Made by a program: the position numbers and the translations under genes
Notes under the pieces: model-generated
The model's input: the letters and a program-made list of their open reading frames with translations, nothing else
Databases searched by the model: none
What the model was told of the DNA's origin: nothing
NCBI GenBank assembly: GCA_029237695.1
Contig: CM055265.1
Span: 109,046,773-109,110,772 of the forward strand
DNA from: Conchocele bisecta
Taxonomy: Eukaryota > Mollusca > Bivalvia > Lucinida > Thyasiridae
Length of the DNA stretch: 64,000 nt
Reading direction: 5' to 3'
Shown here: one piece after another, positions 32,546-41,039 of the stretch
Numbering within the stretch: position 1 is the stretch's first letter
How the letters are laid out: each line of letters begins with the position of its first letter

Positions 32546-33130
32546 TTACATATAAAAGGGGTCGCAATCAATGTTTAAATGGGGCGCATCCAATCGCGAT
32601 TGGTGTTTCGTAACTTTCTTCGGAACACTGGCTGGTTGTTTTTTCGATAAGGATTGGTGTAATAGGGGGTATTTCCACACGCACGGGGCACCAACAACTG
32701 CCAGACCACCACCAACAACCCAACTCCAATTCGTGAATTGGGGTTCAATCGGATTCGCCCAACCTCGATTGGGTGTTGAGTGTGCTTCCAATTCGTGAAT
32801 TGGGGGTGTTGTTGTACTCAACACTGTTGAACCTGATTGCTCTGTCTTCATATGTTTTTTATCCGTCCCCGATTGCAACGACTGTTTAGCCTCTCGAAGC
32901 TCGGCGAGTATTTTATCTTGTTTAACTTTTCGGGTTGCAGCCGCCGCCCTCCCAGCTGCCTGCCTTTTTGGGTTTTTATGTCGTGCAACCCCCAACTCCA
33001 ATTGCGATTGGGTTGGAGGATCAATCGGAGTTGGAAGTGCTGCAATCGGATTCGATTGGGTTGGAGCAATCCCCAACGCTGGTGGAGATTGCTGTTCCGT
33101 CACTCTCGCAGGTGTGTCTTGTGTCATCAT
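32546..33130 (-). CDS. Pro/Gln-rich protein with one membrane segment, 194 aa
   Basis: From ATG 33130 (a second ATG follows at once). Residues 1-60 are Pro/Thr/Gln-rich; 50-85 basic (KNPKRQAAGRAAAATRKVKQ); residues 133-157 (WSWVVGGGLAVVGAPCVWKY) look membrane-inserted; the tail is basic. The coding DNA holds at least four copies of the CCAATYNCGNRATTGG-type palindrome listed separately, which add residues such as NPI and EPQFTNW. Function unknown. Confidence 0.6.
   Translation of the reverse strand: MMTQDTPARVTEQQSPPALGIAPTQSNPIAALPTPIDPPTQSQLELGVARHKNPKRQAAGRAAAATRKVKQDKILAELREAKQSLQSGTDKKHMKTEQSGSTVLSTTTPPIHELEAHSTPNRGWANPIEPQFTNWSWVVGGGLAVVGAPCVWKYPLLHQSLSKKQPASVPKKVTKHQSRLDAPHLNIDCDPFYM
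32590..33060. repeat. cluster of short palindromes CCAATYGCGATTGG inside a gene
   Basis: Copies at 32590-32603 (CCAATCGCGATTGG, perfect), 32726-32741 and 32788-32803 (both CCAATTCGTGAATTGG) and 32998-33011 (CCAATTGCGATTGG). Degenerate ones (CCCAACCTCGATTGGG; CAATCGGATTCGATTGG) lie near 32758 and 33042. Further copies elsewhere in the Polinton: 34609, 36139, 37374 and about 37453. Confidence 0.85.
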
Positions 33131-33311
33131 TTATGATATTAATATTAGGGCTTATAGTTCGTGGACATATATGTCCAAATTGACAGTGTTTACCCGTGGT
33201 CAACGCGGTTGTCAGCGGAGCTAAGTACATTCCAAACTTGTGATAAATTGAGCAGCAGGCTGTTCTAAGAGTGTGACCTATAAAAGGGCCAGTCTCTAGA
33301 TCGTCAATCAA
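33131..33311. other. Polinton intergenic segment
   Basis: About 180 bp between two minus-strand genes. Contains TATAAAAGG at 33280 on the plus strand, the wrong strand for the neighbours. No gene. Confidence 0.4.
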
Positions 33312-33859
33312 TCACGCGGTGTTTGGTATAGGGAGAAGTATACTAACGGCGGTTGCGTACAAATGAATAGCCGCCGATCCAAGAGTTTTTGTCATCTCCG
33401 CACCTAACCTAGATTCGTATCGCGCATACATTTTATCGATCTCCGCATCTGACAAGATATCTTATCCACCTGAAAAACTGAGAGACGCCTACCGAGATAA
33501 TGCTCCGATTGTCCCCCAGCAACCAGCGCAGCTAGCCGCTCTCGTCGCGCCGCATTTTCATTTTCATTCGGAGTCGTTGCACTCAACCCAATACCAACCG
33601 CCGTTTGAGTTGGAGATGATCCCGATTGCTCTGTCGGAGTTGATGTTTCATTATCTTTCAGGATGTTGGCAGTCGGAGTTGAGTTTTCTTCTATTAGCTG
33701 ATCGAGAAGTTCGTCGCAGTTCGTTATTCCTAATTTTCTTAAAATTAATTTAACTATTCTAACAAGTCTCATCACTTTAACATATTGCCACCACCCGATA
33801 CTTATGATCACCATTATGCTCGCAACAAAGCTCGCAGCGGAGCACCAAATTGTTAACAT
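33312..33859 (-). pseudogene. membrane-anchored Polinton protein, frameshifted
   Basis: From ATG 33859. Residues 7-27 (SAASFVASIMVIISIGWWQY) form one membrane helix, followed by a basic helix (VRIVKLILRKLG) and a Thr/Ser/Asn-rich linker. The first frame ends at 33404, but past about 33455-33465 the next frame continues with SDAEIDKMYARYESRLGAEM and a hydrophobic end to a stop at 33312, so a one-base lesion is likely. Upstream lie TTGTTCAGCATT repeats. Function unknown; position before the ATPase suggests a structural or assembly role. Confidence 0.65.
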
Positions 33860-33985
33860 TGTTAACCATTGTTCAGCATTTGTTCAACATTTGTTAAGCA
33901 TTTGTTCAGCATTGTTCAGCATTTGTTCAGCATTGTTCAGCAATTGCTAAGTATTGTTAAGCATTTACTCGGCAATTACTAACGA
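33856..33985. repeat. TTGTTCAGCATT tandem repeat
   Basis: Ten or more 11-12 bp units (TTGTTCAGCATT, TTGTTAAGCATT, GTTCAACAT variants) between the ATPase end and the membrane protein start. May be a promoter-region repeat for the minus-strand gene at 33859. Confidence 0.85.
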
Positions 33986-34015
33986 GCGTTAAGTAATTGC
34001 TAATTAATTATAAAA

Positions 34016-34676
34016 TTAATTGATAACTTCGTAAGCAGTTGGTTGATCAGTCTTTAGCAAAAGCTTGGCGTTCTTAGTTTCCGAAAGCATATGTCGAACC
34101 TCCAGGCGCTCCTCGCGCGTTGGGATAACGTCATTCTCTCGAAGACAGTCATCGAATGAGTCTCGGTCCTTGCAGTGAAAGAGGGCGACCCATTTCGTTT
34201 GCTCGCGCAGATCCTTGAGGACGGCGTTGTACTTTTGATGGATAGGATATCCATACGCTTTGCCTAGCATGGCGGCCAGCAAATGCGAGCTCGGAGAGCA
34301 TGTTCTTCTTTTTGGTCATCACCGCCTTGGCTGAGCAATCGTCAATCACGTATAGGGTGGGCTCACCCTGGAATCTTTGGTATAAACCACGCAGCCAATC
34401 GTGAAGCCTATCACCGGGGTCAATAACGTATACCTCAGGGTCGGTCCATATCCACGGGCGCCGCTGATAAGTATCGTTGTGCCGCACAGTGGGACACATG
34501 ATCACAATGTGGCGAAAGGCATCGCGGTAGGAGCCCTCGAGCAAGTCTAGGATGAAAACCGTTTTTCCACATCCTGTCTGCCCACATATTATGGCAGAGT
34601 GGGCATCTCCAATCGTGAATTGGTATTGATTGCTAATTTTCTTAAAATCAGTAGAGTGCTGAGACGTATCGACCAT
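34016..34676 (-). pseudogene. ATP: FtsK/HerA-type packaging ATPase, frameshifted
   Basis: Expected to drive genome packaging. From ATG 34676 (an upstream ATG at 34721 overlaps the capsid gene and is less likely). Walker A GQTGCGKT (codons near 34583-34560), Walker B LYVIDD (about 34355-34340). Past GRHARQSVW (34250) the first frame becomes unlike the family; the next frame carries HQKYNAVLKDLREQTK and LLLKTDQPTAYEVI to a stop at 34016, so there is a one-base lesion near 34250. Size and motif order fit Polinton ATPases. It overlaps the end of the capsid gene by 29 bases. Confidence 0.9.
34609..34623. repeat. short palindrome CCAATCGTGAATTGG in the ATPase gene
   Basis: Member of the Polinton palindrome family, lying in the N-terminal codons of the ATPase. 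Confidence 0.7.
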
Positions 34677-35943
34677 CTTCGATGTTGAGTTGTGCGTCTG
34701 TAATTCTATATAAGTACACATTCAATGGCCCATTTCCATCCGCCTCTTTGGTTATCTGGATCGTCACACCCTCACTAGCGTTCTCAACTTGGCGTCCGCT
34801 GCCGTGTATTTGGTCGTCGTCGCTGGCTCGCATGTCTAGCCATAACGCGTATTTGGTATTCAGGAATTCCGCGAGGGAGACGGCCGAGAGATGCAGGTCT
34901 TTGGCAACTGCCGCAACCTCCGGAGAGCGCTTAGACCCGGCAGCAAACTGCTTTCTTACTTCATCCCACTGCTGGTGCGCGCGAAGATCCGCGCTGTAGA
35001 GTTGATTGGGTACTCCCTCGATCGTCACCTCTACTTTCGTGATTTTGGGGTTATTGAATTTGTCGGTTTTTCTAACCCAGAGCGCTAACCGAGCCTCCTC
35101 GAACAACATCAGTATATCTTTCATCGAGCGGCCGGGTACGTTGACATTAATATTCCACAATGTGTCGCCTTTATCTTTCGTCATCTTGCGATGGCGAAGA
35201 ACTCGGTCGTAAAGTATGGCAACGCGCCCGGCGTACTGGGTTCTGATCAATCGCGCGAGTTCGGGCATCATGACCATGTCGTACTCCAGCGAAACATTAT
35301 CGATCGCATACGTCGATAACATGTCGGTGGCTATGAGAACTCGGCCGTAGTCGTTGAACGTTAGTTCGTATTCGAGGCGGTCAGCCAAAGCACTCTGATA
35401 GTAGGGCATGTGACTCTCCAGCAACTCAAAGTCGAGCGGGATGTAGAAGCGGTTGCCGTAAGCGCCCGCGACCGCGTTGTCGCTCGCGTTGTTATCTGCA
35501 TTGTTACCAGCCCCGATTCTAAGTTTGGTTACGTTCTTATTTTTGCTGGTGTCAATACCCTGATAGACAGCGTTTTCGCGCTCTTGCGCCGTCTTCCATA
35601 GGTCCTGATAACAATGGTAGACGTCGCTGTCATCGATCGACATCACCTCATTACCAGAAATCTTTATCATGGTCTTCTTGACGATGGCGCGACCCAGGTT
35701 CTGAACGACGGTTCGGTCCTCGTCCGTCGACGTCAGCGAAATAGTGAAAGCGAGGCGAACAGTCCCCGGCACAATGACGTCGTTAGCTCCGAGGTTGGGG
35801 AAGCGGACCAAGAGCTCCTGGTTTTGGTCGATCATCGATCGGTTGTTCGTAATAACGACACTCTGTCTCACGCCTTTTGCCCCGAGGGGCTCACGCAGTC
35901 TGCGGTATGGATTGAGTTTGCAACCGTATTGACTCGAAGACAT
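34648..35943 (-). CDS. MCP: probable double-jelly-roll major capsid protein, 431 aa
   Basis: Intact frame from ATG 35943 (MSSSQYGCKLNPYRR). Strand-rich pattern: ELLVRFPNL and VRLAFTISLTS early; GNEVMSIDDSDVYHCYQDLW; then YIPLDFELLESHMPYYQSAL with RLEYELTFNDY, the kind of step seen at the start of the second jelly roll. Later LYDRVLRHRK and NINVNVPGRSMKDILMLFEE are words I associate with Polinton capsid genes. No signal or membrane segment. It lies beside the packaging ATPase, as usual. Which of the large proteins is the major capsid is my judgement; structure prediction would settle it. Confidence 0.7.
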   Translation of the reverse strand: MSSSQYGCKLNPYRRLREPLGAKGVRQSVVITNNRSMIDQNQELLVRFPNLGANDVIVPGTVRLAFTISLTSTDEDRTVVQNLGRAIVKKTMIKISGNEVMSIDDSDVYHCYQDLWKTAQERENAVYQGIDTSKNKNVTKLRIGAGNNADNNASDNAVAGAYGNRFYIPLDFELLESHMPYYQSALADRLEYELTFNDYGRVLIATDMLSTYAIDNVSLEYDMVMMPELARLIRTQYAGRVAILYDRVLRHRKMTKDKGDTLWNINVNVPGRSMKDILMLFEEARLALWVRKTDKFNNPKITKVEVTIEGVPNQLYSADLRAHQQWDEVRKQFAAGSKRSPEVAAVAKDLHLSAVSLAEFLNTKYALWLDMRASDDDQIHGSGRQVENASEGVTIQITKEADGNGPLNVYLYRITDAQLNIEDGRYVSALY

Positions 35944-36016
35944 AATTTAGTGAAACTATATTAAACACGTATGGTTTTGTCTTTAATACATAATTAATTT
36001 TAAGACGGTTATAAAG
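35944..36016. promoter_or_regulatory. divergent promoter region between capsid and coiled-coil genes
   Basis: 73 bp of AT-rich DNA (TTAATACATAATTAATTTTA) separating two divergently read start codons; likely holds both promoters. Confidence 0.5.
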
Positions 36017-37315
36017 ATGGCTGATTACGATATTGACATGGATAAAATCGGCAGAGACGATTACGTCGATGAGGATGATGATGACATAGATGATGATAAC
36101 GATAACGAAACACCCTTGATACAACCTCCAGTTCCAATCCAATCGCAATTGGGGGAATTAGGTGGCGCTACTACTAGTCAAAGTCGGGAATTACTCGAAG
36201 GAGCTGTAGACGACTACTACAACAGTTTGGCAGAAAAAGATCTGGTCCCATCTGTCGGTCGCGACTACTCCAAGTTCAAATTTGATCTGAACGGTAGATT
36301 GCGACTAAACACAGCATCAAATATCCCAATAGTCAACACGAGGACCGGTAAACCCCTAGCACTGAGCACCATTGTAGGAAACCTGGGCGGTGACCAACTC
36401 ATAAGGAACGAACTAGGCTTCACGGATTGGAAGAGGGGTAAACCAATTATGCCTAACCGCGCTGTAGAGGCCCTACAGTCTACCGACGAAACGATGGCGA
36501 TAACGGCCTCCGCGATAGGAACGGTCGAGCTCAGCGAGCTCCCTCGAGTAGCCACCGACGCTATTAACACGATGGAGACCACGTTCAGCGAAAACGAAAT
36601 ACTCAACGATGACCCACCGTTACCTCTTCGCCAACTCCGGGGCCTCGATAAGGTTATGCAAACGGTCCGGGGCGAACTGGTCCTTAACCTCACCAAACTC
36701 TCGTCGCTGGATGAACATATCACGCTAGAAGAAAGAAAACTGGAGGAAGCTGGTGGCGATAGAGAATCTACCGAGCGGATCACCGAACGCCTGCGGTCGT
36801 TGCGGGACGAAAGAGAAGCTCGCTTGCAGGCTGCATCGACTAACCGTGAGGCTCTCCGCACCCAAATAAGTCGGATCCGTGAAACAATCTCGAGGGTTCT
36901 GCACGAGGAGACGACACTCGGTGAGCGTCTTCACACTCTGTTCAGAGAGCAGGGTGTCACGATAGCAAGCATCCTTGTTGCTATCGGCATGACTATATCG
37001 ACCATAGTTCTAGCTTTCACTGGTGGTGCGGCGCCACCACCCGCGCCAGCACCCACACCACCACCCGCGCCATCCGGCGGATCCAAGGAGTGGGTAAAGA
37101 AACAACTAAAAGCCATCGCCAGTCTCCTGGCTAAATTAGCCGAAAAGGCGGCTGCCGCACTACCTGGACTGATCGGAAGTATCGTTTCTTACTTGCTATC
37201 TATATTATCAAAAACGGCCGGATGGCTCGCTAAAAAGACTTGAGCTTTAATCGTGGCAATCGCCGGTCTCCTACTATTCTTCGCCAGAGAGTTCCTAAAA
37301 CCAAAGCGCGAGTAG
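36017..37315 (+). pseudogene. long coiled-coil membrane protein, C-terminal anchor cut by TGA
   Basis: ATG 36017. Order: acidic start (DDDDIDDDNDNE), a folded-looking part (residues 70-160), a long coiled coil (about 215-320: LDEHITLEERKLEEAGGDRE), a membrane segment VTIASILVAIGMTISTIVLA, a Pro/Ala hinge (APPPAPAPTPPPAP) and an amphipathic Ala/Leu-rich part (LLAKLAEKAAAALPG). TGA at 37241-37243 ends the frame after 408 residues, but the same frame continues with a further hydrophobic helix (ALIVAIAGLLLFFAREFLK) to TAG at 37313, so the TGA is probably a Trp codon change. I recognise the type as common in metazoan Polintons; function unknown, perhaps virion or membrane related. Confidence 0.75.
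36139..36152. repeat. short palindrome CCAATCGCAATTGG
   Basis: Member of the Polinton palindrome family in the N-terminal codons of the coiled-coil gene (encodes ...PIQSQLG). Confidence 0.75.
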
Positions 37316-37519
37316 TCCGATCGCCACGAGGGCGACGACGAGCCCTAATTTCTCCTCCTCGTGTGTTGTGCTTCCAATCTCGATTGGTGTTTCCGCTCCT
37401 GTTCCAATTTCAACATTGTTGATGATTGGATTGGGGGAACTCGATGGTGCATCAAATTTACGAATTGGGGTTACTGGGTTCAACTTCAATCCCGATTGTG
37501 TTGAGGGATGTGTATCCAT
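37295..37519 (-). CDS. small protein with C-terminal membrane anchor, 74 aa
   Basis: From ATG 37519, inside the end of the 430-aa gene (62-base overlap, other frame), to a stop at 37295 that overlaps the end of the opposite-strand gene. Ser/Pro/Thr-rich body, then LGLVVALVAIGLLALW as a single membrane helix. Two or three copies of the CCAAT palindrome lie in its coding DNA. Small size and overlaps leave it tentative. Confidence 0.5.
   Translation of the reverse strand: MDTHPSTQSGLKLNPVTPIRKFDAPSSSPNPIINNVEIGTGAETPIEIGSTTHEEEKLGLVVALVAIGLLALWF
37374..37500. repeat. short palindromes, second cluster
   Basis: CCAATCTCGATTGG (37374-37387), TGATTGGATTGGGGG (about 37424-37438), AAATTTACGAATTGG (about 37454-37468) and AATCCCGATTGTG (about 37488-37500). 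Same family as the cluster at 32590. Confidence 0.7.
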
Positions 37520-38750
37520 TTTGTGTTTTTGGGGGTTTTATGAAATCGGTTCCACTTACAACTCCGCGCCCGATCATGTTGGGGGTGCGCTTGATGATAT
37601 CCGTGTTCACATTACCGTTGTGGCCGATTTTTTTATTGGCGGTGGCGATTACGATCTGATTATTGTAACCGTCAACCGGGTCGTCTCGTAGTATCATATT
37701 GCTCGGCGCCATATAAAGGCCTATTCCAAATACATAGTCTACTGGAGTGCTGGCATACTGCAAAACGTCTTGATAATTCTGGATCGCCTTCTCCAGGTCC
37801 ACCCTAGCTGAGATGGCGTCCTCTACAAGTGCCAAGAATTGTTTTTGTGCATCAAACGCTGTTCCCGTGCCCAGTATAGAACTGCGAGTTTGCTTCTGTG
37901 CGCCGAGGATGGCCCAGACGTACGTGCGAATGGAGTCGTTGACGCGAGTAACCCCGGCCTGCGTGAACCCTAGATCCTTATCTAACATAAATGTACCCCA
38001 CGCGTTCTGAACCTCAGCAGCCTGCTGTATGTAATCGACGTGAGCCCGTTTCGGAGGTAACATTTTACAAGAAAACACGCCACAGTGCCGACCTCCAGAC
38101 ACTTCCGGCCCGAAAGTCATCGTCGCGGGGTCAAAATTCCCGGCGTTCCGACTGACGATGTGGTCGCCGGAGTGATCGTGTCTAAAATCAGTCTGCGTCC
38201 AATTCCCGGACTGGCCCCGAATGAGAACGTCCCCGAGGCCGGTGCTGGTAGGAAATGCTTTCTGTCTCCAGTCCGCGTCTTTTGAAATGTTAAATTCGTT
38301 ACACAGTCTTTCAAACGCCATACGGTCGTATGCGTTGGAAATGGGATCCCAGGCGTCGCCTTGAGGTAGTGAAATACCTAGTTCTTTGAGAATCCTCCTA
38401 ATAGTATAATACACGTGAAAGTTGTAGACACTTTGGAGTATGACATTCTTGGATGTCAGATGGTCTTTATGTGAAACTCCACACCCGGCTGTTGCGCACC
38501 AAACAGCGAAATTTATTTGGTTCTGCCAAAACTGCATCGGTGTTGCTTTCCACCAGTTTACCGCCTCCATCGTAGTAATCTTGGGCAGCCTATATTGTTC
38601 AAAGATGTTAGGGAAATTGGTGGCAAAGCCACTGTCCGGTCTAATCGTCACGGTTGGGTGTACAAGGCGGTCAACAACGTCTTTTTGCGTATATTTACCT
38701 CCGACCGCGTACTTTGCATTAGAATTAAAGCTAAATGCTTTGGTATCCAT
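37458..38750 (-). CDS. conserved-looking Polinton protein, 430 aa, candidate virion protein
   Basis: Intact frame from ATG 38750 (MDTKAFSFNSNAKYAVGGKY). Contains the dense block QFWQNQINFAVWCATAGCGV (about residues 73-92) and NFHVYYTIRRILKELG, then Gly/Asp-rich segments (FRHDHSGDHIVSRNAG). No membrane segment. I recall similar blocks from metazoan Polintons but cannot attach a proven role; a minor capsid or other virion protein is possible. The absence of the usual Cys/His/Asp spacing argues against the maturation protease. Confidence 0.65.
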   Translation of the reverse strand: MDTKAFSFNSNAKYAVGGKYTQKDVVDRLVHPTVTIRPDSGFATNFPNIFEQYRLPKITTMEAVNWWKATPMQFWQNQINFAVWCATAGCGVSHKDHLTSKNVILQSVYNFHVYYTIRRILKELGISLPQGDAWDPISNAYDRMAFERLCNEFNISKDADWRQKAFPTSTGLGDVLIRGQSGNWTQTDFRHDHSGDHIVSRNAGNFDPATMTFGPEVSGGRHCGVFSCKMLPPKRAHVDYIQQAAEVQNAWGTFMLDKDLGFTQAGVTRVNDSIRTYVWAILGAQKQTRSSILGTGTAFDAQKQFLALVEDAISARVDLEKAIQNYQDVLQYASTPVDYVFGIGLYMAPSNMILRDDPVDGYNNQIVIATANKKIGHNGNVNTDIIKRTPNMIGRGVVSGTDFIKPPKTQNGYTSLNTIGIEVEPSNPNS

Positions 38751-38764
38751 TGAAAGATATTATT

Positions 38765-39004
38765 ATGTTTGCTATTATCACTAATGTTCAAAAAGGGAGT
38801 TGTGAACTTCAAAAGTCAATCAACAACTGCTGCGGAAAATGCCGGGTAGGTCTCAGATCGATCACGTTCACGGTCGGGTGGAAATACATTGAAACGCTCG
38901 AGTTTTTCTTAGGAGATGTTGACGAGCATGCTATAGTACCTCATAGCCTTTGGAGTTTCGGAGATCTTCAAGCTTTTGTCGCCTGTTATTTATTTATTAA
39001 TTAA
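38765..39004 (+). CDS. small Cys-containing frame, 79 aa
   Basis: ATG 38765, 14 bases from the divergent ATG of the 430-aa gene. NNCCGKCRVGLRS gives three cysteines near residue 21; the rest has alternating hydrophobic and acidic residues (WKYIETLEFFLGDVDEH). No known domain recognised. Called because of its start position and protein-like composition; may be spurious. Confidence 0.4.
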   Translation: MFAIITNVQKGSCELQKSINNCCGKCRVGLRSITFTVGWKYIETLEFFLGDVDEHAIVPHSLWSFGDLQAFVACYLFIN

Positions 39005-39261
39005 TTATTTTATTATATTAATTAATATGTTTTCTATATAATAGGGGGTGTTCAGCTTTAAATTATAAATATTTTTACAAAATTAAATAACGAACCATCC
39101 AGGAAATTCGTTTACATACCATTGATAAGGGTATCGTGTAAACCTCTCTATAAATGGACACTTAATATACGTGTAAGGTGGGACACCTAATTTACATTTT
39201 CATAACGCGTGTAATTTGAACATTGTCGTCTGCTTGGTGTTGTGATTACAACATAAATTAA
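39005..39261. other. AT-rich Polinton intergenic segment
   Basis: TTAATTAATTATTTTATTATA at 38999-39020 and further AT-rich DNA; no frame or repeat. Confidence 0.4.
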
Positions 39262-39624
39262 TTAGTTCTGTTCAATAATATACATATCTTTATAAGTGAT
39301 ATCGTAGAAATGTGCATTCGTAAACGAATCGTTGGGTTTTAATAATTTTATATAATACACCTTAGTTTCATATCCGATACGCATTATCCGTCTTAATGTT
39401 TGTATTTGCCTCTTGTATAGTTGACATAATTGCCGGTATAATATTGTAAATGCAACGTTTTTATCGGAGTGTAATAAATTACGCTGGTATTTCATGTATT
39501 CGATATCGCCTAGTGTTCTCATTTTATAGAATTTATATACAGGATCATAACCCCCGTAAGCTTCGTAAACTTCTTCAACACAGTCATTAAAAACTTTCAA
39601 TTCCAATTGTATTGTATTATCCAT
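39262..39624 (-). CDS. Polinton protein, 120 aa, unknown
   Basis: ATG 39624 (MDNTIQLELKVFNDCVEEVY). Tyr- and Arg-rich (YEAYGGYDPVYKFYKMRTLG; LCQLYKRQIQTLRRIMRIGY), apparently helical. AT-rich codons unlike the GC-richer polymerase region, so it may have a different origin. No motif recognised. Confidence 0.5.
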   Translation of the reverse strand: MDNTIQLELKVFNDCVEEVYEAYGGYDPVYKFYKMRTLGDIEYMKYQRNLLHSDKNVAFTILYRQLCQLYKRQIQTLRRIMRIGYETKVYYIKLLKPNDSFTNAHFYDITYKDMYIIEQN

Positions 39625-39742
39625 TTTCTCTAATAATATTGGTAGTTGTTTTTCTGTTCAATTTCCAATTTTATAAAATTAGTTTGATAATGTATTTTTT
39701 AACAGTGTTTTAATGCTGTAGAAACACCTTGAATTATTAGAT

Positions 39743-40030
39743 CTATTCTATCTTTCTAACTGACTTTCCGATTTGAATTATTACTAAATGATAATACTTG
39801 CGAGCACGTAATCCCTTGTTAGCCATTCGATGAGTAGCCTGAGTGCCACCACATGGTGGACATAGCAATGACTCGGCTTTGGTCCCTACCCCACAATGCC
39901 GATATGGGCGAGGCGAAACGGAACCTCTTCGCATCCATGCACGGTGATGTTTGCAATATCCGTAAATACCGGTGCGATGACACCTCTCGTGACTACCTGT
40001 CTTCAACCACGCACACTTAACTAGAACCAT
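39743..40030 (-). CDS. Cys/His-rich protein at the right end, 95 aa
   Basis: ATG 40030 lies right beside the terminal repeat and its single subterminal unit, mirroring the gene at the left end. Residues 6-30 hold C, C, and a YCKHH group, and C-P-P-C-GG sits in the second half, suggesting two zinc sites. Basic throughout. A DNA-binding or regulatory role is an inference; no family recognised. Confidence 0.55.
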   Translation of the reverse strand: MVLVKCAWLKTGSHERCHRTGIYGYCKHHRAWMRRGSVSPRPYRHCGVGTKAESLLCPPCGGTQATHRMANKGLRARKYYHLVIIQIGKSVRKIE

Positions 40031-40032
40031 TA

Positions 40033-40225
40033 TGTTGTATATATATACTGATTATAACATAGGGATTTTTATCTCTAATAGGATGTATCTTCTCATGTCA
40101 TAATATATGGTCTCGCGGTAGTAGTATATAAGATTCACCAATGATACCACCATGCGGTGGGGGGTGTCGCGCGTAGCCGGTGCCTTCCAGAGGGTGATGG
40201 TATCATTGTGACTCTTATATACTAC
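40033..40225 (-). repeat. right terminal inverted repeat of the Polinton
   Basis: 193 bp, complement of 25907-26100 with about ten differences, mostly single substitutions. It keeps the nested hairpin (40120-40149 with 40198-40225). Confidence 0.9.
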
Positions 40226-40232
40226 TTAGACA
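40226..40232. repeat. right target-site duplication (TTAGACA)
   Basis: See the left copy; followed by ATTTTGAAGTCGTTATGATA, which continues the interrupted terminal repeat of the older transposon T. Confidence 0.9.
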
Positions 40233-41039
40233 ATTTTGAAGTCGTTATGATATCGGTGAACATTGGTGGGCGACAAAAGTGGTTGATGTTACACTAAATA
40301 AGTTTGTGACCGTGACTTTGGGGTAAGTGGTGGATTCGCTGCAGCATGATAAAGGGTCATGAAATAAATACATGCCTGTATGAACTATCAAGGTGTTCCA
40401 TTTAAAGAAAATTTATCCCCAACGTTAAGTTTATGAACACCTTAAGTTTGTGACATTGACCTCGGTGAAAGTGGTGGGCAGTGCGTCGTGGATTTGCTAC
40501 AGCATGATAGTGGGTCACCTGAGGAATGCATGTATAAAATAAGTTATAAGACATTTATCCTAACGTGTACTAATTTTGTGAACGCCGACGCCGACGTCGG
40601 GGGTATGCCATAAGCTCTCTCTGCACTTCATGCAGGCGAGCCAAAAGTACCAATATCATAAACTTCTAGATCTCGGTCAGTGAGTCACATAACGGTATAG
40701 TATTACAACATGTATCTTTTATGTAAATACCCAGAAACTCAATAGCCATGATAACCATCTCACAAATAATATTTGATATGATGTGAGAGTGAGGCGATTA
40801 TATTAAATTTAAATATGGCCGTTATGAAAAAAAAAAAAATTCTCATTAGGTAGCTGTCGATACAATGAGTTTACCTTTGGTTCATGTATCATTAGCTAAG
40901 CAGATAAGCACACTAATCGTGCACACCCAGGTATATTTGTGAAACTTTGCACACAAGCACAGCATGGTATTTTTAGTAGTATGGCCGGTTGTTCCAAGTC
41001 AGATTAATGCCTGAAAAACAATACAAACTTTACATAGCA
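40233..41039. other. interior of transposon T, no gene
   Basis: 40233-40290 finishes the left terminal repeat of T. 40300-40640 contains two phrases typical of bivalve repeats (GTTTGTGACATTGACC; GCATGATAGTGGGTCA) and GACGTCGGGGGTATGCCATA. The rest is AT-rich, with an A run at 40829. No transposase. Confidence 0.45.

Larger units (their letters stand above)
25907..40225. mobile_element. Polinton/Maverick virus-like transposon, 14.3 kb
   Basis: Seen: 194/193-bp terminal inverted repeats, target duplication, and genes for protein-primed DNA polymerase B, integrase, packaging ATPase and a probable double-jelly-roll capsid protein, together the defining Polinton set. Known of the family: Polintons replicate by their own polymerase, integrate with a retrovirus-like integrase, and are thought able to make virions. 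About nine frameshift or stop lesions are visible, so this copy is probably not autonomous as sequenced. The adenovirus-type maturation protease expected in many Polintons was not found. Coding is denser and more GC-rich than the surrounding DNA, as expected of a recent arrival. Confidence 0.95.

Noticed and set aside
32560..33296. TATAAAAGG words at about 32568 and 33280 as promoters
   Set aside because: They read on the plus strand, where no gene follows for about 2.7 kb; neighbouring genes are on the minus strand.
33021..33311. 96-codon minus frame overlapping the Pro/Gln-rich gene
   Set aside because: Shadow frame of the longer gene in the same strand; poor composition.
35614..35964. Plus-strand frame of 116 codons inside the capsid gene
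   Set aside because: Antisense shadow of the intact capsid frame.
37458..38750. 430-aa protein as the adenovirus-type protease
   Set aside because: No plausible His, Asp/Glu, Gln, Cys order, and too long for that family.
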